Below, one piece after another: positions 37,177 to 46,837 of a stretch of DNA of 64,000 nt. This stretch comes from JBBEAM01 sp942491105 (GTDB taxonomy: Bacteria; Pseudomonadota; Alphaproteobacteria; Kiloniellales; DSM-21159), in assembly GCA_942491105.1 (NCBI GenBank), contig CALNZX010000006.1, positions 1 through 64,000 of the forward strand. Reading direction: 5' to 3'. The notes under the pieces are model-generated. The model did no database searches. It was not told the DNA's origin and saw nothing but the letters and a program-made list of their open reading frames with translations. The translations under genes and the position numbers were made by a program. Each line of letters starts with the position of its first letter. Position 1 is the first letter of the stretch.

Positions 37177-38664
37177 TCACCTCGACAGCAACCGTCTTGC
37201 CAGCGGTCGCGCCCGCAACCAGTCCCACGCGAAACGTTCCGGGCCGCTTGGCAGGCCGGCGATTTTCCACAGGGTGAGTACCGTTCCAGTATAAACCAGT
37301 GCGCCCACACCTACGCTCAAAAGCAAGGCCAGGGGCGTGGCCAGCGCGGTAGCGTTCGCCAGATGTTCGGTCAACCGGCTGGTCACAATATACATGGCGA
37401 CGGCCGCGACGAACGGGCGTCCGACGTAGTGTGTGTAGTCGGCGTAGCGGATGTTCAACACTCTGAACGTAACAAAGAGGTTGATCGGCGTCATCACGCA
37501 GGTCGTCACCAGCAATGCGGCCGCGGCGCCGAGTGCGCCGTAATCGATCGAGGCCCACACCATCAGCGGCAGCAGTAACAGGATGCGCAGTCCGAATACC
37601 TGGGTAATCAGCACCGGCCTGCCGATAGCGATGAAGGCCGCGGTAGCGTTGGTCAACAACGCAGACAAGCCGCCGGAGATGGCGATGAACTGGATCAAGG
37701 TAACTGTATCCAGCCACCCCCGGCCGAGCAGGACCGGGACCATTAAAGCCGCACTCGCAGCGATGCCGAAGCCGAAGGGCAGGGCCAACAGCGCGATCAG
37801 GCCGGCGATATCCAGGTAGCCTTTGGTCAATACCGTGGGGTCGTGTTTGATCAGTGCATAGCCCGGGAATATCGCGCGATTGATCGGTGCCACCAGGTCG
37901 GTCGTTGGTAGGGATGAAATTTCGTTACTGATGGCATAGCTGCCGACCGCCGCCGAGCCGGAAGTTTTGCCGAGGATAAATTCGGCACTGCGGGTGTTGA
38001 TGAACAGGATTAGGTTATTGATGTAGAGCCATTTCGAAAACGAATACAGTTCCCGCCATTTCGTAAAACACAGGCGCGGGCGATAGTCGTGCATGGTGTA
38101 ACTGGTGACGATGCGCACCAACTGGCTGGCGACAATACCGATCACCAGCGCCCAGTAACTTTGCAGCAGAAATGCAAGCGGCACGGTGACCACGAATCCG
38201 GCAAGCTTACGATATAGGAGAAATTTGAACTCTTTGTCGAACTCCATCTCCTTGCGGAACATGACCACGCCGATATTGCTCAGTGCCGAGCCGAAGAAAA
38301 TCACCGACAGGCAGATCACGACCGGGAGCAGGCGCGGGTCTTCGTAGAACTGCGCGAAAGGCGCGGCGATTGCGATCACGAGCAAAGCTTCAGTCAGGCA
38401 CAGGACCAGATTACAGCTCCAGGCGGAATCCATGTCGTCACGACTGACTTCGCTCTGCTGGATGAGGGTGACGTCGAAGCTGAAATTACCTAGCAGTTCG
38501 AGCAGGCCAATAACCGCCATCGCGATAGCGACGACGCCGAAATCGTCCTTGCTCAGCAGCCGGACCAGGATCAGGGTGCTGACGGCGCCGATGCCGCGTT
38601 CGACGATCTTGAAGAAAACCATCCAGAACGCGCCGCGTGCCATCTGTGAATTGACGCTAGTCAA
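37177..38664 (-). CDS. Polysaccharide flippase (Wzx/MOP superfamily)
   Basis: This 495-residue inner-membrane protein has about fourteen helices. It begins ARGAFWMVFFKIVERGIG, a typical start of oligosaccharide flippases, and has RLLSKDDFGVVAIAMAVIG after the first helix. It should carry lipid-linked glycan units across the inner membrane. The length matches the MOP/Wzx family (about 420-500). It lies between a decarboxylase upstream and a methyltransferase downstream, with short spacers that support one transcript from the acyl-CoA ligase on. Confidence 0.85.
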   Translation of the reverse strand: MTSVNSQMARGAFWMVFFKIVERGIGAVSTLILVRLLSKDDFGVVAIAMAVIGLLELLGNFSFDVTLIQQSEVSRDDMDSAWSCNLVLCLTEALLVIAIAAPFAQFYEDPRLLPVVICLSVIFFGSALSNIGVVMFRKEMEFDKEFKFLLYRKLAGFVVTVPLAFLLQSYWALVIGIVASQLVRIVTSYTMHDYRPRLCFTKWRELYSFSKWLYINNLILFINTRSAEFILGKTSGSAAVGSYAISNEISSLPTTDLVAPINRAIFPGYALIKHDPTVLTKGYLDIAGLIALLALPFGFGIAASAALMVPVLLGRGWLDTVTLIQFIAISGGLSALLTNATAAFIAIGRPVLITQVFGLRILLLLPLMVWASIDYGALGAAAALLVTTCVMTPINLFVTFRVLNIRYADYTHYVGRPFVAAVAMYIVTSRLTEHLANATALATPLALLLSVGVGALVYTGTVLTLWKIAGLPSGPERFAWDWLRARPLARRLLSR

Positions 38665-38727
38665 TGGCGCTCTCCGTTGCGCGTAAGGCGCCGTGGCGTG
38701 GTGCCCGGCATCGCCGCCGCGAGCGGT

Positions 38728-39963
38728 TCAGACCAGCATCTCGACAACTGCGGGGTGGCTGAGAAAACCCTGCGGACTGGCGCTGTAGCCGTAGGCGCCC
38801 GACTGCAGAACCGCGACGAGGTCGCCGATCTCGAGCGCCGGGGTCGCGATCTTGTCGGCCACGATATCCAGCGGCGTACACAAGGGACCGACGATCGACA
38901 CCGTCTGCGTGGTCGCGGCGCCCATGCGGTTCGCGATCACGACCGGATAATTTTTTCGTAACACCTGGCCGAAATTACCGGAGTTGGACAGGTGATGGTG
39001 CAAGCCGCCATCGACCATGACGAAGCGATGGCCCTGCGAATCCTTGATGTCCTGTACCCGGCACACGTAGTAGCCGGCCTCGCCAACGATGTAGCGACCT
39101 AGCTCGACGATGAATCGGGTGCCGCCGAGCGCGCCGCTCACGGCGCTGATGCTGTCGCCGAGCGCGCTGCCGACGGCGCCGAGGTCGATGGCGGTCTCAC
39201 CGGGAAAGTACGGAATGCCGTAGCCGCCGCCGAGGTTGAGCATGGGCAGGGCCTGACCGCTGCGGTCGGCCAGGTCGCGCGCCAGTTCCAGGGTTTTGCG
39301 GTTTGCTTCGATGATGGCGTCGGTGCGCAGGTTCTGCGAGCCACAGAAAATGTGCAGGCCTTCAAATTCGAGGCCGCGCTCGCACACGGCCTTGATCGCG
39401 GCCGGCACGCGCTCCGCATCAATGCCGAACTGCTTGGGGCTGCCGGACATCTTCATGCCCGCGCCCTTGAGTTCGAAATCCGGGTTGACCCGGATCGCGA
39501 CCCGCGCCGGCAGGCCGGCAGCGCTGCTCAATTCGTGCAGCCGATCGAGTTCCGTTTCTGATTCGCAATTGATACAGATCCCGGCGCCGATCGCGCTCAG
39601 CAGTTCTTCCCGTCGCTTGGCCGGCCCGGCGAAACTGATCTCCGTGGCCGGCATACCGCTGTCGAGCGCGACCCGCATTTCGCGCGCCGAGGCGACATCG
39701 AGGCCGTCGACCAGGTTACGCAGGTGGCCGAGTAGGGCCGGCATCGGATTGGCCTTGATGGCGTAGTGGATCTCGACGGCACCCGGCAACGCCGCACGCA
39801 GATCGGCGATACGTTTGCCGATCGCTGCCCGGTCATAGGCATAGAACGGGGTCTGACCGGCGCGTATGGCGAGCGCGGTGACCGGGTGGCCGCCGATAAG
39901 TAACTCGCCATCGGCGGATTCGAGGGTGGCCAGTGCGGCGTGGCTCGAGGCGGCCTTGTTCAT
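38728..39963 (-). CDS. PLP-dependent decarboxylase, exosortase-A-system associated
   Basis: The 411-residue product belongs to the type III PLP decarboxylase group (diaminopimelate/ornithine decarboxylase fold). It has the lysine segment EIHYAIKANPMP near residue 63, LDVASAREM, GGGYGIPYF and the C-terminal VGPLCTPLDIVA (Cys-containing active-site loop). A version of this enzyme is regularly coded beside an acyl-CoA ligase in exosortase A loci, as here, where the two overlap by four bases. The real substrate is unknown; the pair may make and activate an unusual amine or acid for a glycan or lipid. Confidence 0.85.
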   Translation of the reverse strand: MNKAASSHAALATLESADGELLIGGHPVTALAIRAGQTPFYAYDRAAIGKRIADLRAALPGAVEIHYAIKANPMPALLGHLRNLVDGLDVASAREMRVALDSGMPATEISFAGPAKRREELLSAIGAGICINCESETELDRLHELSSAAGLPARVAIRVNPDFELKGAGMKMSGSPKQFGIDAERVPAAIKAVCERGLEFEGLHIFCGSQNLRTDAIIEANRKTLELARDLADRSGQALPMLNLGGGYGIPYFPGETAIDLGAVGSALGDSISAVSGALGGTRFIVELGRYIVGEAGYYVCRVQDIKDSQGHRFVMVDGGLHHHLSNSGNFGQVLRKNYPVVIANRMGAATTQTVSIVGPLCTPLDIVADKIATPALEIGDLVAVLQSGAYGYSASPQGFLSHPAVVEMLV

Positions 39964-41561
39964 GTCACGCCTTCGTTGTCGGTGTCGGCAAACAGCGCCG
40001 CGTAATCTTCGGCGAGCTGGCGGCGGTTGATTTTGCCATTGGGGTTATGCGGCATGTCGTGGCGAAAAATAACCCGCGACGGCACCATGTAGTTCGGCAG
40101 GCTGCGTTTGCACTGCGCGAGCAGTTCATCCTCGTCTACGCGCGTGCCACTGACGGTTTGTACGACCAGTACGACGGCCTGACCCAGGGCCGCGTGCGGA
40201 ACACCGACCGCGGCCGTGGTCTGAACGTTGTTGTCGCAGGCGTAGACCAGCTCTTCGAGTTCTTCCGGACTGACCCGGTAGCCGGAGGTTTTGATCATGC
40301 CGTCGTTGCGTCCGACGAAATAGAGATATCCGTCTTCGTCCTTGTACACCGTGTCGCCTGACCACACCGCGAGTTCCACGAACGGTAAGCCGCCAGGGCG
40401 CCCGGGTGCCGGCTTGAAGCGCTCGGCGCTGCGCTCCGGATCGTTCCAGTAGCCGAGCGCGACCAGGGCGCCGCGGTGAACCAGCTCGCCATGCTCGTGG
40501 GGGGCGGCCACGTCACCGTTGGCATTGATGACGAGGATCTCGGCGTTGGGAATCGCCTTACCCATGGAATTGGGGCGGCGATCGATTTGGTCGGGCGGCA
40601 GGTAGGTCGAGCGAAACGCTTCGGTCAGTCCGTACATCAGATACGGCGCCGTGTTTGGCAGACTGGCTCGTAAGCGCTCGAGGATTGCCGCCGGCATGGC
40701 GCCACCGGTATTGGTGATGTAACGCAGGCTGGCTTTGGCCTCGGCCGGCCATTCCAGCGGCGCGAGCTGGGTCCACAAAGGCGGCACCGCGGCGAGACCG
40801 GTAACCTTGTGGCGCACGATGGCTTTGAGGACGTCGCGCGGCAGCAGGTAGTCGAGCAGCACGCAGGTGGCGCCGCGCAGTACCGCCGAGGTCAGTTGAT
40901 TCAAGCCGGCGTCGAAGCTGAACGGCAACACCGCGAGCAGCCGGTCACTGGCGCTGATCCCGAGATACTGCGACACGCTCTCCGCACCGGTCACGACGTT
41001 ACGATGGGATACCACCACACCCTTGGGCTTGCCGGTGCTGCCGGAGGTATACAGGATCGCGGCCATATCGTTGTCGATGCGCGGCGGCGACTCGAAACTT
41101 GCGGCAAGGGCGGCGTCATCGAGCGTCAGCGTCGCGGCGTCGAACTTCAGCGGCGCGCCTGGCGCGTCAGTCAACAGCACCGCTTCGAGAGCCGGACACT
41201 GCTGCAGGGCCGCATCGATCTGCTGGGCCCGGTCGCTCGAGGTGATCAGCACTCGCACCGCGCAATCGTTGAGAATATGGGCGACCTGGGCGGATTTCAG
41301 CACCGGATTGACGGGTACAAATACCGCGCCGGCCATGCTCGTGGCGTAAAATGCGATCGCGGTAACGGGTAATTTGGGCAGGAATACCGCGACCCTGTCG
41401 TCGGGTCCGATACCGAGATGGGCGAGTTGCGCGGCGAGGCGACGGACTTCGGCGAGCATGGTTGCGGCATCGACGTCGTCACTGCGCTGGTGGACCAGCA
41501 GCGGCGCCGCGGGCGCGCGCGCCGCGGTCTCGATTAAGGTATCGTGGAGCAGAAATGTCAT
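39960..41561 (-). CDS. Acyl-CoA ligase (AMP-forming), exosortase-A-system associated
   Basis: The 533-residue enzyme of the adenylate-forming superfamily has the P-loop ILYTSGSTGKPKGVVVSHRN near residue 190, the YGLTEAFRS motif, SGDTVYKDEDGYLYFVGRND and the catalytic lysine segment NPNGKINRRQL near the end. It activates a carboxylic acid as AMP and transfers it to CoA or a carrier protein. Gene pairing with the PLP decarboxylase is typical of the exosortase A setting (established association). No acyl carrier protein is visible in the window. Confidence 0.88.
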   Translation of the reverse strand: MTFLLHDTLIETAARAPAAPLLVHQRSDDVDAATMLAEVRRLAAQLAHLGIGPDDRVAVFLPKLPVTAIAFYATSMAGAVFVPVNPVLKSAQVAHILNDCAVRVLITSSDRAQQIDAALQQCPALEAVLLTDAPGAPLKFDAATLTLDDAALAASFESPPRIDNDMAAILYTSGSTGKPKGVVVSHRNVVTGAESVSQYLGISASDRLLAVLPFSFDAGLNQLTSAVLRGATCVLLDYLLPRDVLKAIVRHKVTGLAAVPPLWTQLAPLEWPAEAKASLRYITNTGGAMPAAILERLRASLPNTAPYLMYGLTEAFRSTYLPPDQIDRRPNSMGKAIPNAEILVINANGDVAAPHEHGELVHRGALVALGYWNDPERSAERFKPAPGRPGGLPFVELAVWSGDTVYKDEDGYLYFVGRNDGMIKTSGYRVSPEELEELVYACDNNVQTTAAVGVPHAALGQAVVLVVQTVSGTRVDEDELLAQCKRSLPNYMVPSRVIFRHDMPHNPNGKINRRQLAEDYAALFADTDNEGVT

Positions 41562-41757
41562 TGCCGTTCGACCGCCCCTGAGCGCGGTCTCTAAGTCCAG
41601 AATTTACAAGTGCTTGCCGATATATCGGATGCGGCGCGAAAAACTGCTGTCCGGGTCACCATGACGGGCGGTAAGCCGCTTGGGTATTCTAAACGATAAT
41701 GCTGTTATTCAGTTCGCCGGAGCACGATAACGTGCCGCATAGCCCGCGCCGCTAGCC

Positions 41758-43080
41758 ATGCCCTTACGCGATATCGCCGTCATCGGATTCCTGCTGTGGA
41801 CCCTGCCACATATCCTGCGTAAGCCGTGGATCGGGATCCTGGTGTGGTCGTGGGTGTCGTACATGTACCCGCATCGCCTGTGTTATTCGTTTGCCTACAA
41901 TTTCCCGGTCGCCCAGGTCACCGCCGGGGCCCTATTCGTGGCAATGCTCCTGACCAGGGACAAGCTGCGCGTACCGAAACACCCGCTAGTCGCCGTCTGG
42001 GTGCTGTTCATTGTGTGGCTCAATGTTGCTTTTGTGACCGCGCTGGTGCCGGAAGCCGCCTACACCGAGTGGGACCGGGCGATGAAGATCCAGATTGTCA
42101 CGTTCTGTACCCTCATGCTGATCACCGAGAAGGAGCGCATTATCGCGCTCGCCGCGGTGATCGCGTTTTCGGTCGGGTTCTACGGCATCAAGGGCGGGCT
42201 GTTCGCTATCCGCACCGGGCTCAGCGGTACGGTGTGGGGGCCGCCGGGGAGTTTTTACGAAGGTAATAACGAGCTCGCCCTGGCGCTGCTGATGGTGGTG
42301 CCGCTGTTTCGTTTCCTGCAGCTCCAGGCCAAAAACGTCTGGCAGCGCCGCGGTCTGGGGCTGTGCATGTTGCTTTGCATGCTGAGCGTTATTGCCAGTT
42401 ACTCGCGCGGCGCGTTCCTGGCCCTGGGTGTCGCCGCGGTCATGCTGGTGTTGAAAAGCCGCCAGCGTTTCGTGTTGCTGATGGTGTTCGTGATGGCGGC
42501 CCCGCTGCTGGTCATGACCCTGCCCGACAAGTGGACCAACCGCATGGGGACCATCCAGAACTACGAGCAGGATGCCTCGGCGATGGGACGCATCAATGCC
42601 TGGCAGTTCGCCATCAATATCGCCAAGGCGCGCCCGCTCAGCGGCGGCGGATTGGCGACCTACACGCCGGCTCTGTTTCTGCAGTACGCGCCGGACCCGA
42701 CCGATTATCACGACGCACACAGCATTTACTTCGAAATACTCGCTGAAACCGGTTTTTTCGGCCTGACCCTGTTCCTGACCTTGTTTATCAGTGCTTACGT
42801 GATCGCCGGACGCACCGGCAAACGGGCCCGACAGCGCCCGGAGCTGGGCTGGGCGGTCGACTTATGCGCGATGCTGCAGGTGTCGCTGGTCTGTTACGCA
42901 ACCGGCGGCGCCTTTCTCGGCCTCGGCTATTTTGACCTGCCGTACCACATCGTCGCCCTGATCCTGGTGACCTGGCAGCTGGTTAACCGCGACCTTGCTG
43001 CCACCGGCCTTACCGGCGCTGGTGGTCGCCAGCCCGAACGGCCGTCCGCCTACCATGATCCGGCCGCGCAGATGCGTTGA
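41758..43080 (+). CDS. O-glycan ligase/polymerase (Wzy/WaaL-like), exosortase-A-system associated
   Basis: The 440-residue membrane protein has about eleven helices. Near its start is GILVWSWVSYMYPHRLCYSF, the conserved beginning of the exosortase-A-associated O-glycosylation ligase family. The large periplasmic loop with DPTDYHDAHSIYFEILAETG holds the Wzy_C histidine motif. It should join polymerised or lipid-linked glycan to protein or lipid at the outer face of the inner membrane. It is divergent from the acyl-CoA ligase gene, with about 200 bases between starts for promoters. Confidence 0.82.
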   Translation: MPLRDIAVIGFLLWTLPHILRKPWIGILVWSWVSYMYPHRLCYSFAYNFPVAQVTAGALFVAMLLTRDKLRVPKHPLVAVWVLFIVWLNVAFVTALVPEAAYTEWDRAMKIQIVTFCTLMLITEKERIIALAAVIAFSVGFYGIKGGLFAIRTGLSGTVWGPPGSFYEGNNELALALLMVVPLFRFLQLQAKNVWQRRGLGLCMLLCMLSVIASYSRGAFLALGVAAVMLVLKSRQRFVLLMVFVMAAPLLVMTLPDKWTNRMGTIQNYEQDASAMGRINAWQFAINIAKARPLSGGGLATYTPALFLQYAPDPTDYHDAHSIYFEILAETGFFGLTLFLTLFISAYVIAGRTGKRARQRPELGWAVDLCAMLQVSLVCYATGGAFLGLGYFDLPYHIVALILVTWQLVNRDLAATGLTGAGGRQPERPSAYHDPAAQMR

Positions 43081-43101
43081 TGCAAGAATCCTGACGCGCC
43101 G

Positions 43102-43869
43102 TCAGCGGCCCTTTTGCAGCAGCGTGCGCAGGTAGCGCACCGGAATGGCATAAGTAATCGCGCTCGGGTTGCTGAGCACGGTTTCCTTGGTGCCTTTGAC
43201 CAGCACTTTATTGATCACGCCGATGACTTCGCCGTCGTCGCGACGGTAAACCGGGCTGCCGCTGTTGCCGGGATAGGCGGTCGCGTCGAGCTGCAGGACG
43301 TTGTAGGGATCGCGCAGCGCGAGGATGTGGGTGGCGCTGAGTTCGCGTGAATCGCGCGCCGGGATCGCGATCGGCGTGATCGCCGAGACGATGCCGCGGT
43401 GGGTGACCGCATACAGGCCGAGTACCGCGCCGATCGGAAAGCCGGTAAATGCAATTTCTTCGCCTTCGCGCACCGCGTCGGTCTGCGCCAGCGCCAGCGC
43501 GGGCAGGGGCGCACCGTCGATTTTCAGCACCGCCAGATCATGCACGTGATCCTGGTCGACGATCGTTGCTTCGCGGACCTGGGTATCGCGTCCGCGACCG
43601 ACAAAAACCACCAGTCGTTCGCGGTGTTCGTCATCCAGCTCGCTGGGCACGACATGGGCGTTGGTGGCGATGTGGCGCCCGTCGCCAACGGCAAAGCCGG
43701 TACCGAGCATATTGGCCGGAGGACGGCGGGTGGCGAGATAGGTCCCGACCCCGACGACAGCAGGCTTGATGGTATCGACCAGGTCCGGAAATCGATCGTC
43801 GTGGGCCTGACTGACGACCGGCAGCAGCGCCCCCATCGTCAGCCCGACCCACCGCGGCGCGGGTTTCAC
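43102..43869 (-). CDS. Trypsin-like serine protease, secreted
   Basis: The 255-residue protein has a signal peptide (WVGLTMGALLPVVSQAHDD) and a single chymotrypsin-like domain with the full catalytic triad: His in TNAHVV, Asp in HDLAVL and Ser in AYPGNSGSPV. There is no PDZ domain, unlike DegP/DegS. It should act in the periplasm. It overlaps galE by four bases, so the two are co-translated; the link between sugar epimerisation and proteolysis is unclear. A role in processing surface proteins is only inference. Confidence 0.82.
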   Translation of the reverse strand: MKPAPRWVGLTMGALLPVVSQAHDDRFPDLVDTIKPAVVGVGTYLATRRPPANMLGTGFAVGDGRHIATNAHVVPSELDDEHRERLVVFVGRGRDTQVREATIVDQDHVHDLAVLKIDGAPLPALALAQTDAVREGEEIAFTGFPIGAVLGLYAVTHRGIVSAITPIAIPARDSRELSATHILALRDPYNVLQLDATAYPGNSGSPVYRRDDGEVIGVINKVLVKGTKETVLSNPSAITYAIPVRYLRTLLQKGR

Positions 43870-44864
43870 CCGCCGCCCGGCTCGCCGGTGGCGAGCATTT
43901 TTTGTTCCCAGGCCAGCGAGGTTTCGACGATCCGTTCGAGGCTGTCCAGCTGCGGTTGCCAGTCGAGTACTTCGCGGATCCGCCGCGCTTCGGCAATCAG
44001 CGAATCCGGATCGCCGGCACGGCGCGGCGCGTGGACCACTTCAAGCGGGGTGCCGCACACGCGGCCGACGCAGTCGATGACTTCGCGGACGCTGAAGCCG
44101 CGGCCGTAGCCGCAGTTCAGGGTTGTTGTCTCACCGCCCGCATTGAGGTAGTCGAGCGCCGCAACGTGGGCGGCGGCCAGGTCCGAGACGTGGATGTAAT
44201 CGCGCACCCCGGTGCCGTCGGGGGTGGCGTAATCGGTACCGAAGATCGATACCCGGTCGCGTTTGCCCACCGCCGCTTCGACGGCGACTTTGACCAGCAG
44301 CGTGGCCTGCGGTGTACGCTGGCCGATGTCACCATCGGGGTCGCTGCCGGCGACGTTGAAATAGCGCAGGATCGCCGCGCGCAGCGGCGTCACCGCACAG
44401 GTGTCGCCGAGCATGATCTCGCTCATCAGCTTTGACTGGCCATAAGGATTGATCGGCGCAGTCGGCGTGTTTTCGGCGCACACCCCCCCGGCCGGCATGC
44501 CATAGACCGCGGCGGTCGACGAAAACACGAATTGCTCGACGCCCTGTTCGACGCAGCACTGCACCAGCGCGCGCGTGCCACAGGTATTGTTGGCGTAGTA
44601 GCTGAGCGGGTCGGAGACCGACTCGGGGACCACGGTCAGGGCGGCGAAATGCATGACGGTGTCGATGGCGTTGTCGCGCAATACCCGCGCGACCAGCGCG
44701 CTGTCACCGGTATCGCCGACCACCAGTTCGCCGACCGTGACCGCTTCGCGAAAGCCGCGCGACAGATTATCCAGGGTCACGACGTGGTGACCACGGCGAC
44801 CGAGCAGCTTGGCGACGTGGCTGCCGATATAGCCGGCGCCGCCGGTGACGAGAACCTTGTTCAT
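43866..44864 (-). CDS. galE: UDP-glucose 4-epimerase
   Basis: The 332-residue short-chain dehydrogenase fold starts MNKVLVTGGAGYIGSHVAKL, the NAD-binding motif. The SSTAAVYG segment (catalytic Ser) and YGQSK (Tyr and Lys) follow near residue 145, then RYFNVAGSDPDGDIG, typical of GalE. It interconverts UDP-glucose and UDP-galactose (or the N-acetyl forms), feeding the local glycan pathway. ATG 44864 is chosen because the protein family starts there; the frame runs to 44906 without need. Confidence 0.9.
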   Translation of the reverse strand: MNKVLVTGGAGYIGSHVAKLLGRRGHHVVTLDNLSRGFREAVTVGELVVGDTGDSALVARVLRDNAIDTVMHFAALTVVPESVSDPLSYYANNTCGTRALVQCCVEQGVEQFVFSSTAAVYGMPAGGVCAENTPTAPINPYGQSKLMSEIMLGDTCAVTPLRAAILRYFNVAGSDPDGDIGQRTPQATLLVKVAVEAAVGKRDRVSIFGTDYATPDGTGVRDYIHVSDLAAAHVAALDYLNAGGETTTLNCGYGRGFSVREVIDCVGRVCGTPLEVVHAPRRAGDPDSLIAEARRIREVLDWQPQLDSLERIVETSLAWEQKMLATGEPGGG

Positions 44865-44908
44865 AATTGTCATGATGACCTGATTCTTTGTTCGCAAGGG
44901 TAGCAAAT

Positions 44909-45991
44909 TCAGGTTTCGCGGCGACGCTGCAGCCGGCGCCAGGTTTTATAACCGAGGTGCCGCGCCAGGGTCATTGGCGGCATCTTGTGCACGTGCGAGC
45001 GGGCCTGCAGGAGCCGCGCAGCAAGGCGGTCGCGGATCCCGGCCGGCGTGCGCGGAAACATGACCTGATCAATCGACCAATCGACCACCGGCTTGAGCGG
45101 CATCGTCCCGGCCGCGCGCGCGAGCTGGGTGCGGCAGGATGTCGGCACGCGCAGATCGAAATAGCGCGAGGCGGCATCGAGCGCCTGCAGTACCGGCCGC
45201 GCGAATCCGAGTGTGAGGCTGCGTTCGACCACGGCGTCAAAAAAATCCGTATCGCGGGTCGTATAGAAATCGGCGATCTCATAAACATCGAGGACGTCGC
45301 GCAGCGCATTCAGAAATTCGCCGTCATAGAAGCCGTGCACGATACTGTGCAGGAGCATGTCGACCGGTTGCAGGACGTATAGACCGCTGCTGTCATTCGG
45401 GACCGCGCGCTCGAGCAATAGCGCCGCATCGGGGCACAGGCGCGAGGACAGCGGCAGGATGTTGTGATGAATATCGATAACCGTGCCGCGTGACACATGC
45501 TGCATGGGCGGCAGTTCATGCATCCAGCGTCGGAAGTAGGCGTCGTCGTAGGCTTCGCTGACCTGGCTGCGCCAGCCGTGCGCCCGGCAGGCGGCTTCGA
45601 CGTCGGCGAGTGCGGTGTGGGGTACCAGGATGTCCAGATCGGCGCTCATCCGCGAGCGCGCGTTGGGCAGGCCGGTGGCCAGATAGGCCGCGCCCTTGAG
45701 CAAAACGACCGGAATTTCGAGGTCTCGTAAAGCCTGCGCGGCGCAGCGGGTTTCCCATGCCATGGCGCGCCGGCGGCGCTCCGCGATGCGCGCATCAGCG
45801 CCGAGCTGAGCGCGAACATCGGCGTTCAGGTCATCGAGCGCGCCGCATTCGTCCATCAGGGCGTGCCAGCGACCGGCCAGTCCGTGGCGGCGACTGAGAC
45901 CGATGACCTGTTCCCAGCAGCGTGCGTCGGCGCCGGCCAAAAGCGACGGTGTGCGCAGCGCTTCGAGCAGGAGCGTCCGGTTAGGCATCAT
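44909..45991 (-). CDS. Nucleotidyltransferase family protein (NTP_transf_5 type)
   Basis: The 360-residue product has the nucleotidyltransferase signature VVLLKGAAYLATGLP near residue 95 and the acidic pair SADLDILVPH near 116. A mostly helical C-terminal region follows. This family is commonly found in exosortase/EPS loci beside an HprK-related kinase and a PqqD-like protein; both are encoded just across the divergent promoter here. Its target is unknown. Two ATG codons in a row (45991 and 45988) could start it. Confidence 0.75.
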   Translation of the reverse strand: MMPNRTLLLEALRTPSLLAGADARCWEQVIGLSRRHGLAGRWHALMDECGALDDLNADVRAQLGADARIAERRRRAMAWETRCAAQALRDLEIPVVLLKGAAYLATGLPNARSRMSADLDILVPHTALADVEAACRAHGWRSQVSEAYDDAYFRRWMHELPPMQHVSRGTVIDIHHNILPLSSRLCPDAALLLERAVPNDSSGLYVLQPVDMLLHSIVHGFYDGEFLNALRDVLDVYEIADFYTTRDTDFFDAVVERSLTLGFARPVLQALDAASRYFDLRVPTSCRTQLARAAGTMPLKPVVDWSIDQVMFPRTPAGIRDRLAARLLQARSHVHKMPPMTLARHLGYKTWRRLQRRRET

Positions 45992-46224
45992 GATTGATTC
46001 GGCCGCGTGCCACTATTGTTTACAAAACTGACCTCGCGCGCGCTTGTGCGCGGCCGGCGTGGATCCGCATAATAGCGCCGAAATTTTATTTAAAGCAGCT
46101 ACTTAGGGCGTGGTGCCCGAAACCCCGGTGAGTTTCCTGATGTGACGACTATCAGGCATCGGCGGGGGTCCCCGATCTGCTAGAGTTTAACCAATAAATA
46201 ATCGCGGAATCGTACAACATCGCT

Positions 46225-46776
46225 ATGAACACTGAATCGAGTTCGAACGACCAAGGCGGCCTCGGTCACGCGGCCGACACCGAAGGTGCCCGCATTCGGG
46301 CGCGGCGCAATTTTCTCAAGGGCACCTCGCTGGCCCTGCCGGCGGCGATGACCCTGACCCCAGGTACTGCCCAGGCATTGGCCAGCATTACCTGCGGACA
46401 GAAAGCACTGGACAGCAATCTCACCGCAACGGCGTTGGTCAGCGATGACGATGGCCTCTATCGCCAGTCCGTCGATGTCTACGACCGGTTGATACCGGGG
46501 GTTGATGGCAACAACAATCCGGTCATGGTGCCGAATAACATCCCGACTTATTTTCTCGATACCGTGCAGGCCATCTGGCGCGATGCAGGCGGCGCCGCGA
46601 TCGGCGCTGAACCGGCGGACAAGGGACCGAATGTCGTGACGATGCTCGCCATCGTGCACATCGATGCAACCAATGGCGCACCGGTTGCGGTCGGCTCAGG
46701 GACGAACCCGACCAACGCCATCATCACCAGCGCCGCCGGCGCCTGTATGGCGTCGCTCATGCAGCAGACCATGTAA
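46225..46776 (+). CDS. Small Tat-signal protein of unknown function
   Basis: The 183-residue product has a twin-arginine signal (RARRNFLKGTSLALPAAM) and a signal cleavage site near PGTAQALA. The mature part of about 135 residues has two Cys (ITCGQK and GACMAS) and a run with ANLT-like beta features (SNLTATALVSDDDGLYR). No known domain was recognised. It is directly upstream of the PqqD-like and HprK-like genes on the same strand, 60 bases before them, and may be the exported product that this module matures. ATG 46225 was chosen because the Tat motif follows by 30 residues. Confidence 0.65.
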   Translation: MNTESSSNDQGGLGHAADTEGARIRARRNFLKGTSLALPAAMTLTPGTAQALASITCGQKALDSNLTATALVSDDDGLYRQSVDVYDRLIPGVDGNNNPVMVPNNIPTYFLDTVQAIWRDAGGAAIGAEPADKGPNVVTMLAIVHIDATNGAPVAVGSGTNPTNAIITSAAGACMASLMQQTM

Positions 46777-46837
46777 CGGCGGCTGCAGCGACGCAATCCT
46801 GATCTGATCACGGCGGGAACCTCGAGATCGCGGTGAC

